A DNA stretch of 64,000 bases, taken from Plebeiibacterium marinum. Its GTDB lineage: Bacteria; Bacteroidota; Bacteroidia; Bacteroidales; Marinilabiliaceae. Of the stretch, positions 50,992 to 60,916 are shown one piece after another. Every line of letters starts with the position of its first letter. Position 1 is the first letter of the stretch. The position numbers and the translations under genes are program-made. The stretch spans positions 186,001 to 250,000 of the forward strand of contig NZ_JAPDPI010000002.1 of the NCBI RefSeq assembly GCF_026013615.1. Reading direction: 5' to 3'. The notes under the pieces are model-generated. The model was not told where the DNA came from and did no database searches. It saw nothing but the letters and a program-made list of their open reading frames with translations.

Positions 50992-52185
50992 ATGGATGCA
51001 AACAGTGCTTTAGATATATTATGGATTCTGGTAGCTGGAATCTTGGTATTTTTTATGCAGGCAGGCTTCGCCCTAGTAGAAGCTGGTTTTACAAGAGCAA
51101 AGAACGTTGGTAACATTATTATGAAGAACTTTATGGACTTTTCTTTTGGTTCATTGATCTTCTGGATAATTGGATATAGCATTATGTACGGGGGAGAAGG
51201 CGCATTTTTTGGTGCTTTTGATTTCTTTTACAACGTACCTGGTGATTACCATAACTTATTTTTCCAAACCGTATTCGCCGCAACTGCCGCTACTATTGTT
51301 TCAGGAGCAATGGCAGAACGTACAAAATTCGGAACCTATTTAGTTTTCTCTGTTATCATTACAGCTGTAATCTACCCAATTTCAGGACACTGGGTATGGG
51401 GAGGCGGTTGGTTATCAACCATGGAAACTCCATTCCACGATTTTGCAGGATCTACTGTAGTACACTCTGTTGGCGGATGGGCTGCTTTAGCAGGTGCATG
51501 GACTATCGGACCACGTTTAGGAAAATACAACGGCGGAGCAAACGCAATCCCTGGTCACAACATGGTATTAGGCGCTCTTGGTGTTTTTATCCTATGGTTA
51601 GGATGGTTTGGTTTCAACCCAGGATCACAGTTGGCTATTAGTGGTGACAACGCAAATGCTGTTGCAGGAATCTTTATCACAACCAATTTAGCAGCAGCTG
51701 CCGGTTCAGTTGTAACAATGTTTACTACATGGATTAGATACGGAAAAGCTGACCTTTCAATGACATTGAACGGTGCCTTGGCTGGTTTAGTTGGAATCAC
51801 AGCTGGTTGTGATGTTGTATCGCCAGGAGGAGCAGCTGTTATTGGTGCCATTGCTGGTCTTGTTGTAGTATTCTCTATTGAATTTATCGATAAGAAATTA
51901 AAAGTGGATGACCCTGTTGGTGCAATCTCTGTACATGGAGTTTGCGGTGCATTAGGAACTCTATTAGTCGGTCTTTTTGCCACAGACGGCGGTCTGTTCT
52001 ACGGAGGAGGCGCTTCTTTACTACTTAGTCAGACAATCGGAGTTGTAGCCATTGGAGCTTGGGCATTTGGCTTAGGTTTAATCCTATTCAAAGTACTTAA
52101 AGCAACTATGGGACTTAGAGTTTCTGAACAAGAAGAAAGAGAAGGTCTTGATATCCATGAGCACGGACAAAGCTCATACAATTAA
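50992..52185 (+). CDS. amtB: Ammonium transporter AmtB/Amt
   Basis: Inner-membrane ammonium channel with about 11 helices, 397 aa. The family pattern is clear: DFAGSTVVHSVGGWAALAGAW (about 147-167, first pore His), NMVLGALGVFILWLGWFGFNPGS and VHGVCGALGTLLVG (second pore His), GLVGITAGCDVVSPGGAAVIGAIAG. The protein starts at about the first helix, with no signal peptide visible. It is controlled by the GlnK trimer, whose gene is directly upstream. A perfect terminator follows it. Confidence 0.96.
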   Translation: MDANSALDILWILVAGILVFFMQAGFALVEAGFTRAKNVGNIIMKNFMDFSFGSLIFWIIGYSIMYGGEGAFFGAFDFFYNVPGDYHNLFFQTVFAATAATIVSGAMAERTKFGTYLVFSVIITAVIYPISGHWVWGGGWLSTMETPFHDFAGSTVVHSVGGWAALAGAWTIGPRLGKYNGGANAIPGHNMVLGALGVFILWLGWFGFNPGSQLAISGDNANAVAGIFITTNLAAAAGSVVTMFTTWIRYGKADLSMTLNGALAGLVGITAGCDVVSPGGAAVIGAIAGLVVVFSIEFIDKKLKVDDPVGAISVHGVCGALGTLLVGLFATDGGLFYGGGASLLLSQTIGVVAIGAWAFGLGLILFKVLKATMGLRVSEQEEREGLDIHEHGQSSYN

Positions 52186-52216
52186 GCTCATAACCATAGC
52201 TTTTAAATATTTGATG

Positions 52217-52250
52217 AAAGCAGCCAGGTTTAGCCTGGCTGCTTTTTTTT
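52217..52250 (+). terminator. Terminator of amtB
   Basis: AAAGCAGCCAGG pairs with CCTGGCTGCTTT around TTTAG, then TTTTT. It overlaps the end of the convergent gene by 2 bp. Confidence 0.93.
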
Positions 52251-52809
52251 AGTTCCACAAGTAAAACAACACAAATACCATCACCTCTGCTAAATACAAT
52301 GGCTTAAATGCCTCAAAAAGAATCTCCATTTTTTCAGGACCCTTCACCTTTACAATTGGAAACAAATACAAAACAGACAATACCAAAGCAAAAAGCAGCA
52401 TAAAAAAAGTAGAAAAATAATAAATTGAAAAGTACACCAAATCATCAACACCCATACTATTGAGGACGCCACCACCAATAAACAACCCCTCCTTAATTCT
52501 GCCCAACCAAACCAAAATATGTCCTGATAGAAACAAAACCAAAAAAACACCTACCATAAAAGAAACACTCTGTCCCACCAACATCTGCTTACGCCCAACA
52601 AATGCTACTGCAAATGCAATAGATAACAAAAACAGGTTAATCATCCCTGGAGTAAATGGAAAAAATCCAGCAGCCATATTAAAACCAACACCTCCAAACA
52701 ATTTATAATAAACAAACAACCCCGAAAGACCAGAAAAAAACAGAAACCCAAAAAATTTAATAACTTTTACTTTTATTCTAAAACCAGAAAAACTCGCTAC
52801 TGCAACCAT
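52249..52809 (-). CDS. Hypothetical membrane protein
   Basis: A 186-aa protein with about five predicted membrane helices: around 15-40 (VIKFFGFLFFSGLSGLFVYY), 57-73, 80-102 (SFMVGVFLVLFLSGHILVWL), 125-150 and 167-185. No family was recognised. The frame is intact and ends precisely at the terminator shared with amtB, and the opposite strand offers nothing as long, which favours a real gene. It is rich in Phe, Val and Gly. It is divergent from marC. Function unknown; moderate confidence that it is expressed. Confidence 0.6.
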   Translation of the reverse strand: MVAVASFSGFRIKVKVIKFFGFLFFSGLSGLFVYYKLFGGVGFNMAAGFFPFTPGMINLFLLSIAFAVAFVGRKQMLVGQSVSFMVGVFLVLFLSGHILVWLGRIKEGLFIGGGVLNSMGVDDLVYFSIYYFSTFFMLLFALVLSVLYLFPIVKVKGPEKMEILFEAFKPLYLAEVMVFVLFYLWN

Positions 52810-53137
52810 ATACTCATATTTATATAATTCAACTACTATTAACAGCTCATCCTAAACAACTTGAGCCCACCTTTCATTAATTCCCCTTAAAATTTCGACA
52901 TAATATATTTAAAACGCAACATTATTTTTTCCTGAACTGATTCACATATGATATAACATACACCATAAGCACGAAAAGAAAATACCTGACAATACAACAT
53001 ATATCATTATATAATTTCAATTACTTTTGCATTCAGGAAGACTTTAATAAAAAGTACACCTGTCTATCTGGAATCCACAAACAAGGTTTCGACATAAATA
53101 AAGACATAGGTACAATTGAACATTAAATTATGAACAA
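52810..53137. other. Intergenic region between the membrane protein gene and marC
   Basis: No gene was found in this 330-bp stretch. It holds a candidate -7 box for marC at 53022 and is G-poor on the plus strand like the other intergenic DNA here. Confidence 0.5.
53022..53029 (+). promoter_or_regulatory. Candidate -7 box for marC
   Basis: TACTTTTG matches TAnnTTTG, about 110 bp before the marC ATG. No clear -33. Confidence 0.35.
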
Positions 53138-53740
53138 ATGAATTTAAACGCATTACAAATACTTTCGGCTTTCATTGTCCTTTTTGCAGTAATAGACATC
53201 CTGGGATCAATACCTTTGATCTTAAATATCAAAAAACAAGGCAATAAAATCAATGCATTTCAAGCCTCCTCAATTTCCCTTTTGATTTTATTACTTTTCT
53301 TCTTTTTAGGAGAACCTTTACTTGGCCTTTTCGGTGTCGACATTTCTTCATTTGCCATAGCCGGTTCATTTGTTTTACTGGTCATGGCTTTTGAAATGAT
53401 TTTTGGAATAAACATATTCAAACATGAGGATTCACCCACAGGAGCTACCATTGTACCTATTGCTTTCCCTTTGATTGCAGGTGCAGGTTCCTTCACCACT
53501 TTGTTATCATTAAGAGCTGAATTTGACTCCATAAATATAATAATAGCCCTATTTATTAACATCTTAATTGTATTTTTTGTATTAAAATCAACTAATAAAG
53601 TAGAGAAAATAATTGGCGAAGGCGGTGTATACTTATTACAAAAGTTTTTTGGTATAATACTATTAGCCATGGCCATACGACTTTTCCTATCCAACTTTGC
53701 CAACTTACTCACACAATTCTTACCAGCCCTAAAAGGTTAA
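53138..53740 (+). CDS. MarC family integral membrane protein
   Basis: A 200-aa protein with six predicted helices. FIVLFAVIDILGSIPLIL at the N-terminus and VPIAFPLIAGAGSFTTLLSL in the middle (about 108-127) are MarC signatures, and the last helix has LLAMAIRLFLSNF. Once linked to multiple antibiotic resistance, MarC has no confirmed transport role. It is 3 bp before the RNase H gene in the same direction, so the two are probably co-transcribed. Confidence 0.9.
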   Translation: MNLNALQILSAFIVLFAVIDILGSIPLILNIKKQGNKINAFQASSISLLILLLFFFLGEPLLGLFGVDISSFAIAGSFVLLVMAFEMIFGINIFKHEDSPTGATIVPIAFPLIAGAGSFTTLLSLRAEFDSINIIIALFINILIVFFVLKSTNKVEKIIGEGGVYLLQKFFGIILLAMAIRLFLSNFANLLTQFLPALKG

Positions 53741-53743
53741 CAC

Positions 53744-54376
53744 ATGGCAGGCAAAAACAAATATTACGTAATTTGGAATGGCAACAACCCCGGAATCTAC
53801 ACAAACTGGGAAGAATGTCAAAAAAACATCAAGGGTGTAAGCAATGTTAGGTACAAGGGCTTCAAAACACTAGACCAGGCCGAAAAAGCTTTTGAAGAAG
53901 ATCCAGAATTACATTGGGGGAAAAAGGGCAATACTGAAAAAAAACTTGAGGACACACTCTCTTCATTTCCCCAAATTATACAAAACAGCCTATCGGTAGA
54001 TGCGGCATGCAGTGGCAATCCGGGGGTAATGGAATATCAAGGGGTTTATACAGCAACAGGATCACAAGTATTTACCAAAAAATTTACACTAGGCACAAAT
54101 AACATTGGAGAATTTCTGGCAATTGTACATGCTTTAGCCTACCAAAAACAACACAAAATAAACATTCCAATATATACAGATTCAAAAATTGCCATGGATT
54201 GGGTTAAATCAAAAAAATGCAGATCAAAATTACCACTTACTCCTAAAACCCAATCACTATTTGAGGTTATAAAAAGAGCTGAAGACTGGCTAAAAACCAA
54301 CTCCTACTCACAAAAAATATTAAAATGGGAGACAAAATCATGGGGAGAAATACCTGCTGATTTCGGAAGAAAATAA
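53744..54376 (+). CDS. Ribonuclease H with N-terminal viroplasmin domain
   Basis: A 210-aa enzyme that cuts the RNA strand of RNA-DNA hybrids. The N-terminal 55 residues (YYVIWNGNNPGIYTNWEECQKNIKGV, then RYKGFKTLDQAEKAF) are the viroplasmin/caulimovirus domain that binds hybrid. The catalytic domain shows SVDAACSGNPG (first Asp), NNIGEFLAI (Glu), IYTDSKIA (Asp) and the last Asp in IPADFGRK. All four catalytic residues are present. It follows marC by 3 bp and is convergent with a kinase gene whose stop is 4 bp away. Confidence 0.93.
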   Translation: MAGKNKYYVIWNGNNPGIYTNWEECQKNIKGVSNVRYKGFKTLDQAEKAFEEDPELHWGKKGNTEKKLEDTLSSFPQIIQNSLSVDAACSGNPGVMEYQGVYTATGSQVFTKKFTLGTNNIGEFLAIVHALAYQKQHKINIPIYTDSKIAMDWVKSKKCRSKLPLTPKTQSLFEVIKRAEDWLKTNSYSQKILKWETKSWGEIPADFGRK

Positions 54377-54380
54377 CACA

Positions 54381-56276
54381 TCACCCCATCTCCCTATACG
54401 GAATAGTAAATAACACACGAGTCCCCTCTTCCCCATACTTATTCCTATCCTCTACCATCAATCCAACCTTATTACTATTACTCTGATTTATAAGCCCCAA
54501 CCTCTCTCTGGTGATCTTCATAGCTAGAGATTTGTGTTTTTTAGTGCTCCCCACCTTCTTATCCATTGACACATCCAGACCAATCCCATTATCTTCTATG
54601 CAGTAATGGATTGATCCATTACATCTTTCAAACCTGACAGAAATACTGCCCCCCTCTCTCTTATACAATTCTCCATGTTCAAAAGAATTTTCAATAAAAG
54701 GTTGTGCCAACATGGGAGGGATCAAGGTTTTAGCATTATCCAAACTTCCATCAACAACAATATCATAACTAATCCTCTCACCAAACCGCCTGTTTTGTAG
54801 ATTAATATAGAATTCCAATATCTCCAACTCCTGTTCCAACGAAATATACTCATCTTGCGAATATTGCAACACCATCCGCATCAAGCCAGCAAAATCTGCC
54901 AAAAAATCCACCGCATCAGAAACCTTATTATCTAAAACATAACATTGTATTGCAGACAAGGAGTTAAAAATAAAATGTGGATTCATCTGTGTCCTTAACA
55001 CTTTTTGTTCAAGGCGCAACAGACGCTGCTTCTCTTGCAATTTCCTGGTATGATGGTAATATACTGCATAAGCTACCCCCAGCAGAAACAAAAAAGCAAT
55101 AACGATAATTAATATTACATACAATCGATTCCTTGCCGTCAATTCAGATACTTCGTTCTGACTCTTCTGAAAGAGGTACTTACTTTCCAGCTCATTCATC
55201 TTGCTTATTTGAGCCTCATTAAAAACACTATCCCTAAGCGCATAATAATCCTCCAAAACCCGTACAGCTTCTTTATACCTGCCCATTTTTTTATAGGCCT
55301 CATACAGCCCCATCAAATTCTCTTGCTGCGTACCTAATATCCCTATACTTTCATTAATCTCCTCACATTTTTTATATAATTCAACTGCCTTATTTTGCAT
55401 CCCTTTTTGGGCATACAAATCACCCAACCCAGTTAACGCGTACACCATCCCCATTTTCTCACCCAAAGCCTGAAATATATCCCTTGATTTATTGAAATAA
55501 TTCTCAGCCACAACATAATCCCCTTCATTCATAAACGCACAACCCAGATTGTTTTGTATTGAAGCAATCCTGCTACTATCACCAATATCTTCATAGATAC
55601 CAAGGGCCTTCTTATAATACCGTTTAGCTCGCTTATAATCCTCCACCCTTGAGCAAGAAACACCTAAATTAAGATATATATCTGCAGAGGAGCGCACATC
55701 ATCCAACTCCTTGTAAATCTCACCAGCCCTTTCATAATACTCCCTTTGTAACTCAATACTACCTCCTTCAGAAAAAATCAATCCAAGATTCTGACAAGCT
55801 TTTGCAATTCCCACACTGTCATTCAAAACTTCATCTATAGCCAAGCTCTTTTCATAACACAAAGCAGCTCTATCGTAATCTGCCCTATAGTAATACATTA
55901 ATCCTTTATTACTATAATTGGCAGAAATCCTCACACTATCTTTAGACTTGAGAAAGAAAGGCTCTGCCAAAACATATTTTTCCAATGCTTCTGCATACAT
56001 TTCTTTATAATAATACATTTCACCTAAAGCATGATATGCCAATCCTTTATAAACAAACTGCTCTTCACCACACCTTTCCAATAACTCATTAGCTATTTGC
56101 TCGCAAACTTCAGGATCAGTCTGCACCTTTTCCATGGCTAATTCATAAAGCATATCCAATTTCTTATTTCCGGAAAGCAGGTGCAACTCACCATGGATGC
56201 TATCTATAAAATCGGCATAACTATTGGTGACTACAAGCATCAGTAAAATCACATAAATTCTAAAAACCAGCATCAT
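54381..56276 (-). CDS. TPR-repeat sensor kinase, LytS/His_kinase type
   Basis: A 631-aa sensor with a signal peptide (FRIYVILLMLVVTNSYA), about seven tetratricopeptide repeats in the periplasm (e.g. AGEIYKELDDVRSSADIYLNLGVS and AEPFFLKSKDSVRISANYSNKGLMYYYR parts), one membrane helix at about 385-407 (YVILIIVIAFLFLLGVAYAV), and a cytoplasmic kinase of the LytS/YehU class. The phosphoacceptor His is in QMNPHFIFNSLSAIQ. The ATPase lobe has the SFEHG N-box-like segment and DNGIGLD. The usual partner of this class is a LytTR response regulator, which is not next to it here. It converges with the RNase H gene. Confidence 0.9.
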   Translation of the reverse strand: MMLVFRIYVILLMLVVTNSYADFIDSIHGELHLLSGNKKLDMLYELAMEKVQTDPEVCEQIANELLERCGEEQFVYKGLAYHALGEMYYYKEMYAEALEKYVLAEPFFLKSKDSVRISANYSNKGLMYYYRADYDRAALCYEKSLAIDEVLNDSVGIAKACQNLGLIFSEGGSIELQREYYERAGEIYKELDDVRSSADIYLNLGVSCSRVEDYKRAKRYYKKALGIYEDIGDSSRIASIQNNLGCAFMNEGDYVVAENYFNKSRDIFQALGEKMGMVYALTGLGDLYAQKGMQNKAVELYKKCEEINESIGILGTQQENLMGLYEAYKKMGRYKEAVRVLEDYYALRDSVFNEAQISKMNELESKYLFQKSQNEVSELTARNRLYVILIIVIAFLFLLGVAYAVYYHHTRKLQEKQRLLRLEQKVLRTQMNPHFIFNSLSAIQCYVLDNKVSDAVDFLADFAGLMRMVLQYSQDEYISLEQELEILEFYINLQNRRFGERISYDIVVDGSLDNAKTLIPPMLAQPFIENSFEHGELYKREGGSISVRFERCNGSIHYCIEDNGIGLDVSMDKKVGSTKKHKSLAMKITRERLGLINQSNSNKVGLMVEDRNKYGEEGTRVLFTIPYREMG

Positions 56277-56295
56277 GAATCTGTTTTAAACCAAC

Positions 56296-56303
56296 CAAAT
56301 TTA
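56296..56303 (-). promoter_or_regulatory. Candidate -7 box for the TPR kinase gene
   Basis: Minus strand TAAATTTG fits TAnnTTTG, 20 bp before the ATG. No -33 at the right distance. Confidence 0.25.
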
Positions 56304-56319
56304 CAATTTATTAAACACA

Positions 56320-56352
56320 AAAAGAAAGCCACCTCAAATTGAGATGGCTTTA
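56320..56352 (-). terminator. Terminator of asnS
   Basis: Minus strand AAAGCCATCTC pairs with GAGGTGGCTTT around AATTT and is followed by CTTTTTG. Confidence 0.75.
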
Positions 56353-56373
56353 CATATCTAATGTAGTACTTTC

Positions 56374-57822
56374 TTAAAATTCTGCATTCTTTGGTGTTCG
56401 TGGAAAAGGAATTACATCCCTGATGTTACCCATTCCGGACACAAACAACATTAAACGCTCAAAGCCTAAACCAAAACCACTATGAGGTACAGACCCAAAC
56501 CTACGAGTATCTAAATACCAGTACATTTCTTTTTCAGGAAGATCAAGCACTCTCATGCGTTCCAAGAGTTTATCATAACTCTCTTCACGTTGCGACCCCC
56601 CTATAATCTCACCAATTTGAGGAAACAATACATCCATAGCCCTAACCGTTCTACCATCATCACTCTGTTTCATATAAAATGCCTTAATCGACATAGGGTA
56701 ATCCGTAAGAATAACAGGCTTTTTGAAATGTTTTTCAACCAAATAACGCTCATGCTCCGCCTGCAAATCACTACCAAATCCCGTAATAGGGTATTGAAAT
56801 TTGTTTTTCTTATGAGGTTTGGAGTTCATTAATATATCAATTGCCTCCGAATAAGTCAGGCGCACATAATCATTCTCCACCACAAACTTTAGCTTTTCAA
56901 TCAATTCCATTGAACGATCTTCAGCCTTCTTATTTTTCTCTTCTTCTTGCTGGCGATTGCTTAAAAACTCAAGATCCTCTTTACAGTTATCCAAGGCATA
57001 ATTCAACAAATACTTTGTAAATTCTTCTGCCAAATCCATATTATCATCCAAATCATAGAATGCCATCTCAGGTTCTATCATCCAGAATTCAGCAAGGTGA
57101 CGGGCCGTATTGGAATTCTCTGCCCTAAAGGTTGGCCCAAACGTATAAATTTCTGACATAGCCAAAGCGGCCAACTCGCCCTCTAACTGCCCTGAAACAG
57201 TTAAATTGGTTGACTTACCAAAAAAGTCCTGTGAAAAATCCACTATCCCATCTTCTGTTTTCGGAATATTATTCACATCCAGGGTTGTTACCCTAAACAT
57301 TTCACCAGCACCTTCTGCATCCGATGCTGTAATAATTGGAGTGTGAATATTATAAAAACCTTTTTCAGAAAAGAATTTATGAACAGCAAAAATCATAGAA
57401 TGGCGAACCCTGGTTATTGCCCCAAAAATATTCGTCCTAAACCTTAAGTGCGCAATATCCCTTAAAAATTCTAACGAATGCTTTTTAGGCTGCAAAGGAT
57501 ATTCATCTGCATTACAATCACCAATAACCTCAATATTTGTTGCCTGCACTTCAACTGATTGCCCGCTTCCGGAAGACTCGGCTAAAACGCCAGTAACCGA
57601 GATTGCCGATCCTGTAGTAATTCTCTTAATAAGCTCTTCACTAAACTTTGGAACATCTGCAACAATCTGTAAATTATGAATAGATGAACCATCATTAAGA
57701 GCGATAAAATTAACAAACTTATTTCCCCGACGTGTTCTTACCCATCCTTTTACATTTACTTCTTTGCCGTATTCTGTATCTCGAAGAATAGCAGCCACTT
57801 TTGTTCTGCGAATTTGTTCCAT
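56374..57822 (-). CDS. asnS: Asparaginyl-tRNA synthetase
   Basis: Class IIb aminoacyl-tRNA synthetase of 482 aa that charges tRNA-Asn. An N-terminal OB-fold anticodon domain ([26 protein letters not shown], about 19-45) is followed by the catalytic core. Motif 2 is seen as [25 protein letters not shown] (about 232-256) and motif 3 as [13 protein letters not shown] (about 452-464). The asparagine-specific feature is the [11 protein letters not shown] form with no extra GAD insertion of AspS. It is flanked by terminators and stands alone. Confidence 0.96.
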   Translation of the reverse strand: MEQIRRTKVAAILRDTEYGKEVNVKGWVRTRRGNKFVNFIALNDGSSIHNLQIVADVPKFSEELIKRITTGSAISVTGVLAESSGSGQSVEVQATNIEVIGDCNADEYPLQPKKHSLEFLRDIAHLRFRTNIFGAITRVRHSMIFAVHKFFSEKGFYNIHTPIITASDAEGAGEMFRVTTLDVNNIPKTEDGIVDFSQDFFGKSTNLTVSGQLEGELAALAMSEIYTFGPTFRAENSNTARHLAEFWMIEPEMAFYDLDDNMDLAEEFTKYLLNYALDNCKEDLEFLSNRQQEEEKNKKAEDRSMELIEKLKFVVENDYVRLTYSEAIDILMNSKPHKKNKFQYPITGFGSDLQAEHERYLVEKHFKKPVILTDYPMSIKAFYMKQSDDGRTVRAMDVLFPQIGEIIGGSQREESYDKLLERMRVLDLPEKEMYWYLDTRRFGSVPHSGFGLGFERLMLFVSGMGNIRDVIPFPRTPKNAEF

Positions 57823-57940
57823 TTTATTTTACAATTTTTGAGGCTGTAAAATTAATCAATTGTTTAATATTGAAAATGGTTAATCCAATAAATTTTGACC
57901 GCTACACAAATAAAGGCCATCATTTTCACTATTATTTCAT

Positions 57941-57970
57941 AAAAAAAGCCGGATAAAAATTATCCAGCCC
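57941..57970 (-). terminator. Terminator of the secreted-protein gene
   Basis: Minus strand GCTGGATAA pairs with TTATCCGGC across a TTTT loop, followed by TTTTTTT. Confidence 0.8.
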
Positions 57971-57993
57971 TATATTTTAAACTATTCTTGCAG

Positions 57994-58779
57994 TTATTTT
58001 TTAACAAATGTCCCTAAATCATTATCATAATTTAGATAATACTTCCCTTTTTGCAAGCTTCCTACTTTTATTTTATCTCCGAAACCTTTAAAAACAATAC
58101 CCCCGTATTCATCGTAGATTTCATACATGGTATTGGCAGAAAAAACCAACTCATCATCCACCCTGGCTGGAGCATAAGTAACAACAGGCTTCTCTGAAGA
58201 AACCGTTATTTCATCAGAATATCTGGCCTTGCCCCTATAGTCGGTTTGTTTCACTCTAAATCTATTCTCTCCTGAATGTATTCTAACAGGAGTATCATAA
58301 AAACACTCAGCCACAATCCCTTTCCCACTCACACGACCAACCTCAATCCATTTATTCCACCGAAACTGCTCAACCACATAAGGCAATCTTCCAGCTTCTT
58401 TTATTGTTGCCCATTTAACTTTACCATCTGTTACTTCTAGTTTTGTTATTTCAAATGTGGCCCTGGCATTTAACACCTCTGGGTTTAAAACTATTGGCAA
58501 GCAATTTTCCTTATACTTAATTGACACGGTAACCTCTTCTCCTACCTGAAAACCATACACACTTAAGTCAATCTCAAAAGCACTTGAATTGATTTCATCT
58601 GTGGAAGTTAAACCATTTACATTAACTTCATATACACAAAACCCCACACCGCTAGGCGAAAAGGGATTTTTAACAAATAAGTTATCTCCCTGGAAAGTCC
58701 CGTTTAAAACTATTTCCTGAGAATTTATATTTATTGCGAATAATGCAATAAAAGAACAAAATAATAAAAGTCGTTTCAT
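57994..58779 (-). CDS. Hypothetical secreted protein
   Basis: A 261-aa exported protein. The frame is open upstream to 58842, but ATG at 58779 starts a normal signal peptide (MKRLLLFCSFIALFAININSQ). The mature part looks like one or two beta-sandwich domains: FEIDLSVYGFQVGEEVTVSIKYKEN and a fibronectin-like segment (NRFRVKQTDYRGKARYSDEITVSSEKP), ending in a T9SS-like C-terminal region (TMYEIYDEYGGIVFKGFGDKIKVGSLQKGKYYLNYD, about 212-250), which resembles the secretion-system type A sorting domain in pattern (IYDxxGxxV...LxxGxYxL). The cargo-sorting idea is inference. Terminator downstream. Confidence 0.7.
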   Translation of the reverse strand: MKRLLLFCSFIALFAININSQEIVLNGTFQGDNLFVKNPFSPSGVGFCVYEVNVNGLTSTDEINSSAFEIDLSVYGFQVGEEVTVSIKYKENCLPIVLNPEVLNARATFEITKLEVTDGKVKWATIKEAGRLPYVVEQFRWNKWIEVGRVSGKGIVAECFYDTPVRIHSGENRFRVKQTDYRGKARYSDEITVSSEKPVVTYAPARVDDELVFSANTMYEIYDEYGGIVFKGFGDKIKVGSLQKGKYYLNYDNDLGTFVKK

Positions 58780-58965
58780 TGATTTACAAAAGGGTTTACT
58801 TAGGCAATGCAATATAAAAAAACATAATATTGATTGCAACAAAAATTTACCACATACTAGGAATAAAAATACATTATTTCTTTTAACCCATTATAAATTC
58901 ATAACTTTTTTATACAAAAAGCATTAATTTTCTGATAGTCGCATCTTTTTATTTGACAAACAATC

Positions 58966-60816
58966 TTAACGACACGGTTCAACCCAATCTCCCTTTTCCT
59001 TTATCAACTGCACCAACTCATCAACAGCATCTTCTTCAGGAATATTTCTTTTAACTATCTGTCTCTGGTAATATAAGGTAACTTTTCCAAACGCTGAACC
59101 TACATACCCATAATCTGCATCTGCCATCTCTCCTGGTCCATTAACTATACAACCCATTACCGCTACCTTCAGCCCTTTAAGATGAGCTGTCCGTTTTTTC
59201 ACCATGGCGGTAGTTTCTTGCAAATTAAAAAGCGTCCGACCACAACCCGGGCATGAAATGTAATCGGGTTTTGAAAAACGGACTCTTGCAGCCTGCAATA
59301 TAGACAACATTGTAGAATTGACTATTGACGCTTCCTCATCATCGGCATCAATCCAAATCCCATCTCCATATCCATCCAGAAACAAAGGTCCTAAATCACA
59401 AGCTGCTTCAATTTGTGTTTCTTTACCAAACACTCCTTTATAACTTTTATATAATACAACCGGATTATCAAGGTGATGATGTTGCAAAAACATAAAGGCA
59501 GCCCTTTGCTCTGCAACATTATTGGATGTTTCACACTTCAAGACAAGCACCACACTATCGGCCTTTTTCAAACTTTCAATCACTTGACTATTCAATTGAG
59601 AATAGGTTATTGAGACAAACTGCAATTCATTATGCACTTTACCCACATCAAGAAACTCTCTAAAAGTCATAAACGGGAAAAACCTTTCATCACGTTTCAT
59701 CTCCTCCCATCTCTTTAAGGTGACTATACCTGAAAAATCAATACTCTTTTTATTATTGGAATCACCTATTTCAAAATCAACAGGATCATCTCCTGGCCTA
59801 TTCCTACCTATTATTACAGGAATATTATCCCCACCGACATTCCTGAGACTTCTGCTTTTCCTTCTTTCATAGGCAAAAGGACTGTAAGCCGAATCTTCTA
59901 TTTTACGGATAGCTTCATGATTTTTCCTTGCCCTAATATACTCTACAATTTTCCTTCCTACAGGAATTTCATTCTCAGGATTTTCGGTAAGTGAAACCCT
60001 GATAGTATCTCCAATACCATCAGCCAGCAAGGCACCTATTCCAACGGCCGATCTGATCCTACCATCCTCTCCCTCACCTGCTTCAGTAACACCCAGATGC
60101 AAAGGGAAACACATATCTTCCTCAAACATCTTCTGAACCAAAAGTCGAACAGTATGCACCATAATTCGTGCATTACTTGCTTTTATACTCAAAACTATAT
60201 TAAAAAAATCTTCACTTTTACATATGCGAAGATATTCCATACAACTTTCAACCATACCTATCGGAGTATCACCATAACGACTCATAATCCTATCCGACAA
60301 AGAGCCATGGTTAGTACCAATTCGCAATGCAACTCCCCTCTTTTTACAAATATTCAATAATGGGATTAGCTTATCCTTAATCTGCAGGACCTCTTCACTA
60401 TAAGATTCATCAGTATAGGCAATATCTGCAAACCTTTTGGCCCCATCAGCAAAATTACCGGGATTTATTCTCACCTTCTCTATATGCTCGGCAGCAATAT
60501 AAGCAGCACTCGTATTAAAATGCACATCTGCAACCAAAGGGACGTTATAACCATCTTTCAACAAATCCCTTTTTATAAACTCAAGATTAAGGGCCTCTTT
60601 TTTACCTTGCGTCGTCATCCTAACCAACTGACCTCCTGCATCACAAATACATTTTATCTGACTAACTGTAGCATTGGTATCATTAGTATTTGTTGTAGTC
60701 ATTGATTGCACAACAATCGGGTTTTCGGCACCAATTTTAATAGTTCCAACGGTTACTTCTGATGTTTCATATCTTTTATATCGAAATAAATCAATGCAGT
60801 ATTTTTCTTTAGTCAT
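58966..60816 (-). CDS. ispG: 4-hydroxy-3-methylbut-2-enyl diphosphate synthase (long form)
   Basis: Iron-sulfur enzyme of the MEP isoprenoid pathway converting MEcPP to HMBPP. The 616-aa protein is the long form seen in Bacteroidota, Chlorobi and plants, with an extra domain of about 250 residues between the TIM barrel (VGTIKIGAENPIVVQSMTTTNTND, about 21-44) and the 4Fe-4S domain. Cluster Cys are in ISCPGCGRTLFNLQ and MGCIVNGPGEMADADYG near the C-terminus. The frame extends to 60924, but ATG at 60816 fits the family and has a -7 box at the right distance upstream. It is divergent from gldA with a 100-bp shared intergenic region. Confidence 0.95.
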   Translation of the reverse strand: MTKEKYCIDLFRYKRYETSEVTVGTIKIGAENPIVVQSMTTTNTNDTNATVSQIKCICDAGGQLVRMTTQGKKEALNLEFIKRDLLKDGYNVPLVADVHFNTSAAYIAAEHIEKVRINPGNFADGAKRFADIAYTDESYSEEVLQIKDKLIPLLNICKKRGVALRIGTNHGSLSDRIMSRYGDTPIGMVESCMEYLRICKSEDFFNIVLSIKASNARIMVHTVRLLVQKMFEEDMCFPLHLGVTEAGEGEDGRIRSAVGIGALLADGIGDTIRVSLTENPENEIPVGRKIVEYIRARKNHEAIRKIEDSAYSPFAYERRKSRSLRNVGGDNIPVIIGRNRPGDDPVDFEIGDSNNKKSIDFSGIVTLKRWEEMKRDERFFPFMTFREFLDVGKVHNELQFVSITYSQLNSQVIESLKKADSVVLVLKCETSNNVAEQRAAFMFLQHHHLDNPVVLYKSYKGVFGKETQIEAACDLGPLFLDGYGDGIWIDADDEEASIVNSTMLSILQAARVRFSKPDYISCPGCGRTLFNLQETTAMVKKRTAHLKGLKVAVMGCIVNGPGEMADADYGYVGSAFGKVTLYYQRQIVKRNIPEEDAVDELVQLIKEKGDWVEPCR

Positions 60817-60839
60817 TATCCAAAGTATTTGTTTATCTG

Positions 60840-60847
60840 CAAAAGTA
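60840..60847 (-). promoter_or_regulatory. -7 box of ispG
   Basis: Minus strand TACTTTTG matches TAnnTTTG exactly and is 24 bp before the chosen ATG, which supports the short start. The -33 is weak. Confidence 0.45.
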
Positions 60848-60916
60848 AGAATTTTTATATGCGAGCAGATGAATAATTTATCAAGGCTTATTAACTTTAC
60901 CCCAAAACAATTTTTC

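Noticed and set aside
52882-52888. Another copy of the CCCCTT nitrogen motif before marC
   Set aside because: A single half-site without a GGG arm or phase; it shows that the half-site alone can occur by chance in this C-rich DNA.
60674-60916. N-terminal extension of GldA
   Set aside because: It lies opposite the start of ispG and lacks any GldA-like sequence; ATG at 60917 gives the family N-terminus.
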